NCBI RefSeq assembly: GCF_003226255.1 | Contig: NZ_QJST01000003.1 | Span: 85,764-149,763 of the forward strand | Reading direction: 5' to 3' | Source: Idiomarina fontislapidosi | GTDB taxonomy: Bacteria; Pseudomonadota; Gammaproteobacteria; Enterobacterales; Alteromonadaceae | Length of the DNA stretch: 64,000 nt | Part shown: piece by piece, positions 24,486 to 33,372 of the stretch | How the letters are laid out: every line of letters starts with the position of its first letter | Position numbering within the stretch: the first letter of the stretch is position 1 | Notes under the pieces: model-generated | Told to the model about the DNA's origin: nothing | Database searches by the model: none | Seen by the model: the letters and a program-made list of their open reading frames with translations, nothing else | Made by a program: the position numbers and the translations under genes

Positions 24486-25349
24486 CTAGCCTATTTTATC
24501 TTGTGTGTTAGTTTCAAAGTCTTTTGCACTGTGGCGTTCGTGCAGCTGTCCTTCAGGGTCACCCCAAGTTTTGTTAACCATGCGTCCGCGTTTTACCGCG
24601 GGGCGTTGTGATAATTGCTCCGCCCAGCGCTGAACGTTTTTGTACGTATCTGCTTGAATAAATTCCGCAGCCTCGTACACCTCGTTGCGGACTAAAGCGC
24701 CGTACCATGGGAAGATAGCCATGTCAGCGATACTGTATTCATCGCCTGCAACAAACTCGTTATTGGCTAGCTGCTTATCAAGCACATCAAGCTGGCGTTT
24801 TATCTCCATCGTAAAACGATTAATTGGATACTCCAGCTTCTCGTCGGCATACGCATAGAAGTGTCCAAAGCCACCACCTAATAAAGGCGCACTGCCCATT
24901 TGCCAGAACAGCCAGTTCAGGCACTCAGCCCTTGCCGTAGGCGTCGTAGGCAAAAAGTGTCCGAATTTTTCTGCCAAATAGAGCAGAATTGATCCCGACT
25001 CAAATACACGAGTACCTGGTTGGGTGCTGTTATCCAGCAACGCTGGAATTTTCGAGTTAGGATTTATCTCGACAAAACCGCTGGAAAATTGTTCACCTTC
25101 CATAATGTTGATCAGATACGCATCGTAGTCTGCTTCTTTAACGCCAGCTTCGAGCAGCTCCTCCAGCAAAATGGTCACTTTCTGACCATTGGGCGTTGCG
25201 AGCGAGTAAAGTTGTAAGTCATGCTTACCTTGGGGCAAGGCTTTATCATGGGTTGCTCCAGCAATAGGGCGGTTAATGTTTGCGAATTTTCCGCCATTAC
25301 CGGGTTCCCATTCCCACACTTTGGGGGGCACATAATTGCTATCTGACAT
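24486..25349 (-). CDS. yghU: Glutathione S-transferase family protein, YghU type
   Basis: A 287-residue protein closely resembling E. coli YghU, a disulfide-bond oxidoreductase of the Nu-class GST group. Features are the N-terminal YVPPKVWEWEPGNGGKFANINRPIAGAT, a thioredoxin-fold domain with LYSLATPNGQKVTILLEEL (Thr-Pro-Asn instead of a catalytic Cys), NPNSKIPAL and ESGSILLYLAEKFG, then the all-helical domain with YSIADMAIFPWY. The start is the ATG at 25349, with AAGGATC upstream. A longer open frame reaches 25667 but lacks a ribosome site and would overlap the next gene's end. Confidence 0.9.
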   Translation of the reverse strand: MSDSNYVPPKVWEWEPGNGGKFANINRPIAGATHDKALPQGKHDLQLYSLATPNGQKVTILLEELLEAGVKEADYDAYLINIMEGEQFSSGFVEINPNSKIPALLDNSTQPGTRVFESGSILLYLAEKFGHFLPTTPTARAECLNWLFWQMGSAPLLGGGFGHFYAYADEKLEYPINRFTMEIKRQLDVLDKQLANNEFVAGDEYSIADMAIFPWYGALVRNEVYEAAEFIQADTYKNVQRWAEQLSQRPAVKRGRMVNKTWGDPEGQLHERHSAKDFETNTQDKIG

Positions 25350-25454
25350 AGTTGATCCTTGGTTAGGTTTAGACAACGTGTCTAGAAGATACCAAAGTTT
25401 TTGCGGGTTGGATTTACCGAAGAAAGGAAATAGTAGCGACAGAATGTAAAAGAC

Positions 25455-25472
25455 GGGGCACAGGTGTGCCCC
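25455..25472 (-). terminator. Terminator of the TonB/PepSY/DUF4198 operon
   Basis: GGGGCAC (25455-25461), loop AGGT, GTGCCCC (25466-25472). On the minus strand the stem is followed by GTCTTTTAC, 8 nt after the DUF4198 stop. Confidence 0.75.
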
Positions 25473-25479
25473 GCATCGG

Positions 25480-26310
25480 TTAAAGAGGTAGCACTTCAAA
25501 AACAGCGGAGTAACTGCCTGAGCGGATAGTTGCAGGCGCTTCGGCTTGATTATCTTGATATTCGACTTCGACAAAGTACATGCCCGGCTTATCGAAGCTG
25601 ACTTCAATTGAACCTTGTGCGTTTGTCGTGAAACGCATTGTTTCGCTGGTATCTCGGTATTTTTCACCTTGCCTTACCACCGTCACCTGCGCCTTGTCGG
25701 CTGGCTGACCATCAAATAAAAAGCCGAGTGAAATGGGCTCACCTGTATAGAGGTCATTGGGGTGTGTTTGCCCATTGAGTTCAAGCCCTTTGCCACTTGG
25801 AGTAATAACCTCTCGCGTGGGTGCGCCTGCGGTCACAAAGACTTCGACACGGCGGGCGCTGTCGGTGACTGTGAGGTCTTTAGCGGAGGTTGGCACATGT
25901 TTTTTAAAGCCCGCGAGCGTACCTATTTCGCCACGCCCAGGCCAACGCTGCCGCTGACCGTCCTCGTCTTGCCAGCTCGCTTGCAAGCTACGGCTGTTCA
26001 TACTGACCTCATAGGTTCCTGGTTGTGTCAGCTGCAAGTCAAACACGCTGCGATACTTCAGTTTTGCTGAGTTTTGCAGTGGAATGGGCTGACCATCGGG
26101 ATTGTAGGCGGTCAGGCGATCGAGCGGCATGGCAAAGTGGTCAGGGTTGAAAATGCCATTGGCAATGGCTGCGTCAAAAGTAACCCATTCGTTTTGCCCC
26201 GAAACTGCGGTTGTGTTTGGCTTTATCCATAGTCGATGAGCATTGACCGCAAAGCTTGAGGTCATGAGCACACCCATCAAGATCAGTTGTGTTGTTTTAG
26301 ATGTAAACAT
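25480..26310 (-). CDS. DUF4198 periplasmic protein
   Basis: A 276-residue exported protein. The signal peptide ends near AVNA-HRLWIKP; the histidine just after cleavage is typical of DUF4198 proteins. The body is two beta-sandwich parts with YRSVFDLQLTQPGTYEVSM and GKGLELNGQTHPNDLYTGEPISLGFLFDGQPA, ending in a carboxypeptidase-regulatory-like segment. DUF4198 proteins usually accompany TonB receptors and PepSY proteins and are thought to take part in metal or siderophore handling. It is the last gene of a three-gene operon, 1 nt after the PepSY gene. Exact role unknown. Confidence 0.82.
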   Translation of the reverse strand: MFTSKTTQLILMGVLMTSSFAVNAHRLWIKPNTTAVSGQNEWVTFDAAIANGIFNPDHFAMPLDRLTAYNPDGQPIPLQNSAKLKYRSVFDLQLTQPGTYEVSMNSRSLQASWQDEDGQRQRWPGRGEIGTLAGFKKHVPTSAKDLTVTDSARRVEVFVTAGAPTREVITPSGKGLELNGQTHPNDLYTGEPISLGFLFDGQPADKAQVTVVRQGEKYRDTSETMRFTTNAQGSIEVSFDKPGMYFVEVEYQDNQAEAPATIRSGSYSAVFEVLPL

Positions 26311-26311
26311 A

Positions 26312-27355
26312 TTAAGGCTCCAAAGTAAGTTGTACAGTAGCGAGTTCGTGACGACCTTGCTCAGTCTGTTTAAAAGGTTGGTTTAATGGCCATTCAAAGC
26401 TAAATTGCAGTACCTCACGCCCGCCGAGTTCACGAGCGGCCTCAACGTAAAGTGTGTATGACTGCGGAGGACGCGCACGGATCGTGTCGACGAGAGTGGT
26501 CAAATCGATACGGTGCGAGCCAGGTTGGCGTGTTGCGCCGGAGGCGCCATCGACGGGCATGGTTAGAAAGCGGCCGCTGCGACGCCACCAAAGGCGCATA
26601 TCCTTTAACCACTTTTCTCCTTCATGGTCGGCTAATTGGGTGTCATACCAGATGGCCACGTCGGCAACCTTCTTGCGCTCGGCATCCATGAGCCAAACAG
26701 CGAGATACGGCGGATGATATTCCGAGACGGTGAGACGAGGTAATTGAACGCTCAACTCATTCGCTGAGGCATGGTTAGGAAGCAGCAGCAGTATGGGCAC
26801 TACAATACCAGCAGCGACAAGAGGCCAGGTTGTTTTACGACCTTTTGCGTACTTCTTCAGAAGCAGTAGCCCGGTGACCGAGAAAAGTACGCTGGCGATG
26901 GCGAACACATCAATAAAGAGTGTCCATAGAACATGAGTATTGCGCCCTTTGTGCAGATCGTTGAGATAAGCGATCCAGCCACGATCGGTGGTTTCTTGAT
27001 AAAACGTGTGCAACTCACGATCGACGGAGAACCAGCGGTCACCGCCGGCGCGCGGTAAGGAGACGTACATTTCAAATTCACTCCATTGTGCATTCAGCGT
27101 TTCGGGCAGGGTATTTCCCGTGGTGGTTTGATACCACTGCCGAAATGCCTGACTGATGGGCCTGTCGGCATGCAAGCCTGCCATGATGGCGGGCGGTACT
27201 TGAGCCTCGATGCTGATCAGGTCAGCATCCCCCTCAAACACGGTGGGATGGTTGAGGGTGATACCTGTGACGGCAAACAACAGCATACCGGCGAGACAAA
27301 TCGCTGAGCTGACCCAGTGCCAATTTTTAATGTTCCAGAATTGACGTGCGCGCAT
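26312..27355 (-). CDS. PepSY-associated membrane protein
   Basis: A 347-residue inner-membrane protein. WNIKNWHWVSSAICLAGMLLFAVTGITLNHP is the first-helix signature of PepSY-associated TM proteins, with a PepSY-like periplasmic segment (WFSVDRELHTFYQETTDRGWIAYLNDLHKGRNTHVLWTLFID) leading to a second helix. A third helix near residue 180 anchors a periplasmic C-terminal domain. Proteins of this kind sit beside siderophore receptors and are suspected ferric-siderophore reductases or redox partners. It begins 3 nt after the TonB receptor stop, so the genes are co-transcribed. Confidence 0.82.
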   Translation of the reverse strand: MRARQFWNIKNWHWVSSAICLAGMLLFAVTGITLNHPTVFEGDADLISIEAQVPPAIMAGLHADRPISQAFRQWYQTTTGNTLPETLNAQWSEFEMYVSLPRAGGDRWFSVDRELHTFYQETTDRGWIAYLNDLHKGRNTHVLWTLFIDVFAIASVLFSVTGLLLLKKYAKGRKTTWPLVAAGIVVPILLLLPNHASANELSVQLPRLTVSEYHPPYLAVWLMDAERKKVADVAIWYDTQLADHEGEKWLKDMRLWWRRSGRFLTMPVDGASGATRQPGSHRIDLTTLVDTIRARPPQSYTLYVEAARELGGREVLQFSFEWPLNQPFKQTEQGRHELATVQLTLEP

Positions 27356-27358
27356 GGA

Positions 27359-29380
27359 TTAGAAATTCCAACCCAGTGACACCCAAAGGCGACGTCCATC
27401 CTCGATGTAACCGTATTCCTCCACCCCAATCTTTTTGTCGAAGAGGTTATAGATACCGACTCCGACCTTAACATCAGGTGTAAGGAAGTAGTTGGCTCCC
27501 AAGTCTGTCAAAGTATAGGAAGGTGCAATCAGTGAGCCGCTCGATGGTCCTGTCGTGGGTTGACTCTCCTCGCCTCGGTAATGAATGCGTAACCAAGTAT
27601 TGAGCGCTGCCGACGGTTTCCAGTTGAGAGAGGTTTGTAGCAGGTGTTTGGGCAATTGCGTTAGAGGTTCGCCTTTATATTCCCCGGTTTTCTGCTCTGA
27701 GTCGGTGAAGGTATAGTTAGCACTTACTTTCCAAGCTCGATTTAAGCGCGCATCAAAGGTCGCCTCAACGCCTTGAGTAATCGCTTCGTCGACATTCACG
27801 TAGGTCGTTGGCATTGAGCCAAATTGATTAGGACCCCCGGTACACTGCGAAGCTGGGCATGCAATGCGCGAAATTTTATCGTCGAACTGGTTATAGAATA
27901 GGGTTACCGAGCTTTTCATCGCACGACTGAAGTGGGTGTATAAGCCCAATTCATAGTTGATTGACGTTTCCGCTTGTAGGTTAGGGTTACCGTAAATATC
28001 ACCACCGCGGCTGACTTGTCCCCAATCTGCGGTCGTTTGGCGTAAGTTAGGTGCGCGGAATCCAGTTGATACACCGCCCTTTAACGTGCTGGCGCGTGAC
28101 AGGTGATAGACACCATAGATACGAGGACTCCACTGATTACCAAAGTATTCGTCGTCATCATAGCGTAAGCCCGTGGTTAGCTCGAAATGGCGTGCTACAG
28201 GCCATGTTGACTCTGCAAACAACGACCATTGTGAGCTATCGATTTGTGTGCGGTCACTGATTTGATTACTGGTGCGATCGTCGAGTTCTTCTTTTAAATA
28301 AGCGGCGCCAAGAGTGATCGGTTGCTCCAGCGTTAGAGGTACATTCCAGACAGTCTGAAAATCGGTATTGGTGATGTACATCTGACGCGCATTATTATCG
28401 TATTCATCCCGTTTGAGGTAACTGCGCGCACCTACCAGCCCCCATTGACCATTATGTGCAATGGAATAGCTCTGATTGTCATATTCGAGCGTGGATGATT
28501 CAGGACAGCCGCGCCGACCACAGCTTTCGCCGGGTGCAAGCGGCTCAACTGTTTTGCCTAATGTGGCATCAATGGTTTGTGAATTGCTACCCGCTTCGAA
28601 TAGCCACTCGTGATCGACGGTCGGCGTGTATGCAAGTTTGACAGTGGCATGATCGGCCTTTTTACCGCGATAACCCTCAACAATCTCATCCTCAAAGCGG
28701 CGAGTGTAGCCTCCGTACAGTTGCAGACCGAGGGTGTCTTTGATCAATGAGCCAGAGGTGAACAGGTTTACTTGATAACTGTTACCTGATTCACTTCGCT
28801 CTTGCACGATAGAGTCGACACGCACTTCGCTGCGCCATTGTTCGGGCGTTTTCTTGGTAATAATATTAATGACACCACCAATCGCATCTGAGCCATAAAG
28901 GGATGACATCGGTCCGCGGATAATTTCGATGCGCTCAATGGCAGCCAACGGAGGTGTCCATGCGCCTTCAATACCAGGACCGTCACTATTAGGACGGGTT
29001 TCGCGCGAGGTTTGACGTTGTCCATCAACTAAAATGAGTGTGTATTGACTACCCATACCACGCACACTGATGTCTTGACGGTCACCGCCGTTGGTAACAA
29101 TAACGCCCGGTGCGTCAGTAAGGGCATCGGTTAAATCTTTATAAAAGCGTTCTGATAATTGCTCACCAGAAATGACGCTGACCGAAGCGGGGGCGTCGCG
29201 TAACGTTTTGTCGACGCCGGATGCCGTGACGACTAAAACCTCCATGGGTTTTTTGTGTTTATGAGGCTGAGTTGCGCGCTGATCTGACTGTTGCGGACTC
29301 GCATTTGCTGATAAAGTGACAGCACTGATTGCGATGGCAATAATTGACAGTTTCATGCGGCGAGTGTTTGATAGATTCAC
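27359..29380 (-). CDS. TonB-dependent siderophore receptor (FepA/CirA-like)
   Basis: A 673-residue outer-membrane receptor with a signal peptide (KLSIIAIAISAVTLSANAS). The plug has VLVVTASGVDKTLRDAPASVSVISGEQL, DISVRGMGSQYTLILVDGQRQ and IERIEIIRGPMSSLYGSDAIGGVINIIT, typical of catecholate-type and colicin-type receptors. The barrel ends RLWVSLGWNF with a terminal Phe. The GTG at 29380 has GGAG 7 nt upstream and is preferred over an ATG eight codons later. It heads the operon with the PepSY and DUF4198 proteins and is divergent from a LysR regulator. Ferric siderophore is the likely ligand; the precise one is not determinable. Confidence 0.88.
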   Translation of the reverse strand: MNLSNTRRMKLSIIAIAISAVTLSANASPQQSDQRATQPHKHKKPMEVLVVTASGVDKTLRDAPASVSVISGEQLSERFYKDLTDALTDAPGVIVTNGGDRQDISVRGMGSQYTLILVDGQRQTSRETRPNSDGPGIEGAWTPPLAAIERIEIIRGPMSSLYGSDAIGGVINIITKKTPEQWRSEVRVDSIVQERSESGNSYQVNLFTSGSLIKDTLGLQLYGGYTRRFEDEIVEGYRGKKADHATVKLAYTPTVDHEWLFEAGSNSQTIDATLGKTVEPLAPGESCGRRGCPESSTLEYDNQSYSIAHNGQWGLVGARSYLKRDEYDNNARQMYITNTDFQTVWNVPLTLEQPITLGAAYLKEELDDRTSNQISDRTQIDSSQWSLFAESTWPVARHFELTTGLRYDDDEYFGNQWSPRIYGVYHLSRASTLKGGVSTGFRAPNLRQTTADWGQVSRGGDIYGNPNLQAETSINYELGLYTHFSRAMKSSVTLFYNQFDDKISRIACPASQCTGGPNQFGSMPTTYVNVDEAITQGVEATFDARLNRAWKVSANYTFTDSEQKTGEYKGEPLTQLPKHLLQTSLNWKPSAALNTWLRIHYRGEESQPTTGPSSGSLIAPSYTLTDLGANYFLTPDVKVGVGIYNLFDKKIGVEEYGYIEDGRRLWVSLGWNF

Positions 29381-29396
29381 AATGTTCTCCGTATAT

Positions 29397-29436
29397 AGAA
29401 ATGAGAATAGTTTTTATTTGCAAATATACGTATATT
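29397..29436. promoter_or_regulatory. Possible Fur box and AT-rich palindrome between TonB receptor and LysR gene
   Basis: AATGAGAAT, a common half of Fur sites, lies inside 29397-29415, but only about 11 of 19 positions match the Fur consensus. AATATACGTATATT (29423-29436) is a perfect 14-bp palindrome placed between the divergent genes and is a good candidate operator, perhaps for the LysR protein. Confidence 0.45.
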
Positions 29437-29490
29437 AGTGTTTTGTGCAATCTCGTTTATTTGTAAGCATATTTAAGAGGTGCTTAAGCT

Positions 29491-30348
29491 ATGAACCCGA
29501 AGATGATTCGGTCAATGAAGGCGTTTACGCGCACTGTCGAGTTAAAGAGCATGAGTGCGGCAGCAAGCGAGCTGCATATGACCGTATCTGCCGTCAGCCA
29601 ACAACTCAGAAAACTTGAGAAAGACAATGGACTGGCACTTTTTCATCGCAACACGCGAGTGATGACCTTGACCGAAGCGGGCGAAGTCTTTTATCAGTCG
29701 TGCTTAGATGTCTTAGATATTGCATCAAAAAATCAAGAGCGCATGGAGCAATTGACACAAACCCCCGCGGGCATCATGAAGATTATGGCACCGGTCGGTT
29801 TTGGTGGAGGATTGCTGAGTGAGCCTCTGCGTCAGTTGACTGAGCAATTTCCTGATATGCAATTCAAGTTATCAATGACCGATGAGCCGCTTGATTTAGT
29901 CACCGCCGGTGTTGATTTGGCGATACGAATTGGACCATTACCAGACTCGTCGTTGTATTCGCACCACCTTATAGATTGGCACCTCATTCCGTGCGTGGCA
30001 GCTTCGCATCCGCTGGCTAAACGCGCGATCAGCAGTATTGAAGAGTTGCGAGATGAAATCTTCATTGCACACTTTTCAAACACCTATGATTTACCACTGC
30101 CAGCGCCGCGTATTCAGGTGGATAACATGCAAACGACCGTACAGTTGACATGCGATGGTGTCGGTTTTGGTTTGTTACCGGAGCCCGAAATAAAACAACG
30201 TATTGAGTCTGGCGACTTAGTGCGTTTACTGCCCGATTGGGCGGGTGTTGAATACAGTGTTTATGCTGTGTTGCCTGTTAGAGAGAGTATTCCAGCTAAA
30301 ACCCGCTTGGTAATGAAAGTGATCGAGGATTGGTTTAAGCAGGTTTAG
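29491..30348 (+). CDS. LysR-family transcriptional regulator
   Basis: A 285-residue regulator. The N-terminal winged helix-turn-helix reads MIRSMKAFTRTVELKSMSAA...AVSQQLRKLEKDNGLALFHRNTRVMTLTEAG, with the effector domain from about residue 90 (IMKIMAPVGFGGGLLSEPL). Similarity is to the CrgA-like LysR subgroup. The start has AAGAGG upstream. It is divergent from the TonB receptor operon and probably regulates it, though the shared region also carries a weak Fur-like site. Confidence 0.88.
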   Translation: MNPKMIRSMKAFTRTVELKSMSAAASELHMTVSAVSQQLRKLEKDNGLALFHRNTRVMTLTEAGEVFYQSCLDVLDIASKNQERMEQLTQTPAGIMKIMAPVGFGGGLLSEPLRQLTEQFPDMQFKLSMTDEPLDLVTAGVDLAIRIGPLPDSSLYSHHLIDWHLIPCVAASHPLAKRAISSIEELRDEIFIAHFSNTYDLPLPAPRIQVDNMQTTVQLTCDGVGFGLLPEPEIKQRIESGDLVRLLPDWAGVEYSVYAVLPVRESIPAKTRLVMKVIEDWFKQV

Positions 30349-30481
30349 TGTTGTATTTGATTGACATTAAGCGACAATTTAATCGCTGTTTGAACGTGTA
30401 AAAGTAATCCAAAAGGAGTAGCATCAACGTTACTAGTTTCGCATATCTAACGCTTACTTAGTAAGTTAGAGGAGACTCACG

Positions 30482-31834
30482 TTGTATCCAAGCGAAGTCG
30501 ACATGTGGTTCCTGCCCCTTGGGGGGACAGGTGAGATCGGCATGAACATGAACCTTTACGGTCATGCGGGTCGCTGGTTGATGATCGACTGTGGTGTCTC
30601 CTTTGATGAACCCCTTAATCCTGACAAACCCAACAGCTTCAAACACGAGGTCGTCTGTGCTGATCCGCGTTTTATCACAGACAACAAAGACGAACTCGAA
30701 GCCATTATTATTACCCACGCACATGAAGACCATATTGGTGCTATTGAAGACCTGTGGCTGCGTTGGCAAAAACCGATTTACACCACCCCTTATACCGCTG
30801 CTGTTTTACGCAGAAAACTCGCCTACACTGCCTTTGCTGATTTAGTACCTATTATCGAAGTGAACGGCGGCGAAACGGTCCAGATAGGTCCATTCAGTGT
30901 CACTTGGGTTCGGTTTACACACTCACTGCCAGAGCCCTTTGGGCTGGTCATCGAAACGGCAGTTGCACGTGTGTTGCATACGGGTGATTGGAAAATAGAT
31001 GCACAACCGATCACCTCAGATGCCTTTGATGAAGGACTGTTTAAGCGTATCGGTCTTGCGGGTATTGATGCGGTGGTGGGGGATTCGACAAATGCCATGA
31101 AACCGGGTTGGTCCACATCTGAGGCTGACTGTTACGACGGGCTACTGGCTGAAGCTAAAGAGGCAAGCGGACGTGTGGTGGTTGGGTGTTTCAGTAGTAA
31201 CATCGCGCGTTTAATTACCCTAGCCCGCGTTGCGGAAGCGTCAGGTCGCTATATTGCGGTGTTAGGTCGCTCATTGGAGCGCAATGTTGGTTTGGCGCGG
31301 CAATTTGGTTTATGGCCTGAACATATCGAACTGATCGATCACACACATGCGGGCTACTTACCCCCGAACGAAGTGTTAGTTGTGGCTACGGGCTGTCAAG
31401 GTGAGGCGCGTGCGGCGCTCAATCGTTTAGCTGAAGATAGCCATCCCCACCTCGCGTTAGACAAAGGTGACAAAGTCATCATGAGCGCTATTATTATACC
31501 GGGTAATGAATTAGCCATTCAACGGCTCACCAATAAGTTCAATGCCCGACGCATCGAGGTGGTGCTCGCTGAGCAAAGTCCGCGTGTTTTACATGCTTCG
31601 GGACACCCCAATCAAGAAGAACTCAAACAACTTTATCAGTGGGTGAAGCCACGCATGGTGATACCGACCCATGGTGAACCTGAGCACCTTAAAGCACACG
31701 CTGATGTCGCAAAACAGGCGGGTGTAAGAATGACGCTGACAGGGATGAATGGCGATCTATTTAAAATTGGCTTACAGCCGAGTGTACGAAGAAACGCTAT
31801 AAAAGCGGGCCGGATTGCGCTGAATCGCGAATAG
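30482..31834 (+). CDS. Ribonuclease J-type metallo-beta-lactamase RNase
   Basis: A 450-residue hydrolase. The opening WFLPLGGTGEIGMNMNLYGHAGRWLMIDCG and metal motif H79-A-H81-E-D83-H84 mark the RNase J/beta-CASP group, with later ligands in HTGDWK and DSTN. HASGHPNQEELKQLYQWVKPRMVIPTHGEPEHL is the beta-CASP C-terminal signature. RNase J is an endo- and 5'-exoribonuclease in many bacteria; this shorter form lacks the C-terminal extension of the Bacillus enzymes. The TTG start is supported by GAGGAG 7 nt upstream; an ATG seven codons later would lose that spacing. It is a single gene 140 bp before the cyd operon. Confidence 0.85.
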   Translation: MYPSEVDMWFLPLGGTGEIGMNMNLYGHAGRWLMIDCGVSFDEPLNPDKPNSFKHEVVCADPRFITDNKDELEAIIITHAHEDHIGAIEDLWLRWQKPIYTTPYTAAVLRRKLAYTAFADLVPIIEVNGGETVQIGPFSVTWVRFTHSLPEPFGLVIETAVARVLHTGDWKIDAQPITSDAFDEGLFKRIGLAGIDAVVGDSTNAMKPGWSTSEADCYDGLLAEAKEASGRVVVGCFSSNIARLITLARVAEASGRYIAVLGRSLERNVGLARQFGLWPEHIELIDHTHAGYLPPNEVLVVATGCQGEARAALNRLAEDSHPHLALDKGDKVIMSAIIIPGNELAIQRLTNKFNARRIEVVLAEQSPRVLHASGHPNQEELKQLYQWVKPRMVIPTHGEPEHLKAHADVAKQAGVRMTLTGMNGDLFKIGLQPSVRRNAIKAGRIALNRE

Positions 31835-31855
31835 AATATTATATTTATAAGCATA

Positions 31856-31869
31856 TTGATATGCATCAA
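31856..31869. promoter_or_regulatory. FNR-type box before cydABDC
   Basis: TTGAT-ATGC-ATCAA matches the FNR/Anr consensus TTGATnnnnATCAA perfectly. It lies 110 bp upstream of cydA and 21 bp after the RNase J stop. Oxygen-dependent control of the bd oxidase is a known theme; whether it activates or represses here cannot be read. Confidence 0.7.
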
Positions 31870-31978
31870 AACCAACGCACGACAGAGCAGCAAGAAGCGT
31901 GTTAAACAATATGTAATGACCTTTCAAAAAAGGTTGTTTAATTTGACTTAGAACGTCATTGGCTAAGGAGATCGTATT

Positions 31979-33361
31979 ATGGATCTTGACCCCCTCGTGC
32001 TTTCGCGAATCCAATTCGCGTTTGTCGTGTCTTTTCATGCCATATTTCCCGTGTTTACCATCGGTTTGGCATCTTATATTGCGCTTATTTACGGATTGGC
32101 ATTCAAAACGAATAACCCTAAATGGGAGCGCCTCGGTGCCTTTTGGACGCAGGTGTTCGCTGTTGTCTTTGGTATGGGTGTCGTGTCCGGGATTGTTATG
32201 TCCTTTCAGTTCGGTACCAACTGGAGTAACTTCGCACTGGCGACGTCGAACTTTTTAGGACCGATACTGAGTTACGAGGTGGTCACGGCATTTTTCCTAG
32301 AAGCCGCCTTTTTGGGTGTATTGTTGTTCGGGCGCGGCAAAGTGCCTAATGGCGTACACTTTTTTGCTGCACTGATGGTGTCAATCGGTACCTTTATCTC
32401 CAGTTTTTGGATTTTATCGGCGAATAGCTGGATGCAAACACCGGCTGGGGTTGAAGTACGTGACGGTTTCTATCACGTAGTCGACTGGTCTGCTGCAATT
32501 TTTAACGATTCGTTTTGGTATCGTTTTACTCACATGGGGCTTGCCTCATTTCTGACTGGCGGCTTCGTAGTGGCGGGTGTCAGCGCTTGGTTTATTCTCG
32601 AAAAACGCGATACTGAACTGCACCGTAAAGCCCTTTCAATGACGTTATGGCTGTTACTGATTATCGCGCCTCTCCAAGTGTTTGTCGGTGATCTGCACGG
32701 ACTCAATACGCTGAAGCACCAGCCGACTAAAGTGGCAGCGATGGAAGGCAACTGGGAAACGCAAACGAATGTACCGCTGCTGTTATTTGCCATTCCTGAC
32801 CAAGAGGCACAGAAAAACCACTTTGAAGTGGGCATCCCCAGTATGGCGAGCATGATTTTAACCCACGAGTGGGATGGCGAAGTCCCCGGCGTCAAAGAAA
32901 TGCCTAGAGAACTGCAGCCCAATGTACCTATCGTGTTTTGGTCCTTCCGAGTGATGGTAGCGATGGGGATGTTGATGGTGCTATTTGCGGTTACTGGACT
33001 CATTCTGCGAAGAAAGAAAGCCTACGCACGTAATCGTTGGTTCTTGCAAGGACTACGGCTCATGTCACTGGCACCTTTCTTAGCCGTACTCTCGGGTTGG
33101 TTTGTGACCGAAGTAGGTCGTGCGCCTTATTTGGTTTACGGGCAAATGACGCAAGCTGAAGCCCTCACGCCTTCGCTTACAGGTGGCATGGCGTTGTTTT
33201 CACTGATTGGTTATATCACGGTTTACGCCTGTGTGTTTGCAGCTGGCGCCTATTACTTAACACGGGTTATCCGTGCGGGTACCGAAGCGGCTGAGCAACA
33301 TGATGATAATAAACATCGTGCGAAGCGCCCACTCTCTGCTGCAGAAGCCGACTTTGATTAA
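31979..33361 (+). CDS. cydA: Cytochrome bd-type quinol oxidase subunit I (CioA-like)
   Basis: A 460-residue inner-membrane subunit that binds quinol and hemes. It begins MDLDPLVLSRIQFAFVVSFHAIFPVF, with the axial-ligand His near residue 20, and carries GWFVTEVGRAPYLVYGQ near the quinol site. The length is well below that of E. coli CydA (522) because the Q loop is short, which points to the cyanide-insensitive CioA subgroup. The ribosome site AAGGAGA is good. It leads an operon with cydB 11 nt later and the cydDC exporter genes. Confidence 0.93.
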   Translation: MDLDPLVLSRIQFAFVVSFHAIFPVFTIGLASYIALIYGLAFKTNNPKWERLGAFWTQVFAVVFGMGVVSGIVMSFQFGTNWSNFALATSNFLGPILSYEVVTAFFLEAAFLGVLLFGRGKVPNGVHFFAALMVSIGTFISSFWILSANSWMQTPAGVEVRDGFYHVVDWSAAIFNDSFWYRFTHMGLASFLTGGFVVAGVSAWFILEKRDTELHRKALSMTLWLLLIIAPLQVFVGDLHGLNTLKHQPTKVAAMEGNWETQTNVPLLLFAIPDQEAQKNHFEVGIPSMASMILTHEWDGEVPGVKEMPRELQPNVPIVFWSFRVMVAMGMLMVLFAVTGLILRRKKAYARNRWFLQGLRLMSLAPFLAVLSGWFVTEVGRAPYLVYGQMTQAEALTPSLTGGMALFSLIGYITVYACVFAAGAYYLTRVIRAGTEAAEQHDDNKHRAKRPLSAAEADFD

Positions 33362-33372
33362 GGAGCATCATC

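Noticed and set aside
25350-25667. Extension of the YghU gene upstream of 25349
   Set aside because: The extra 106 residues resemble no GST, cross the terminator of the DUF4198 operon and overlap that gene's end; AAGGATC supports the ATG at 25349.
30449-30472. Hairpin near the RNase J start as an autoregulatory site
   Set aside because: The near-palindrome around CTTACTTAGTAAG is short and AT-rich with a bulge; not strong enough to call.
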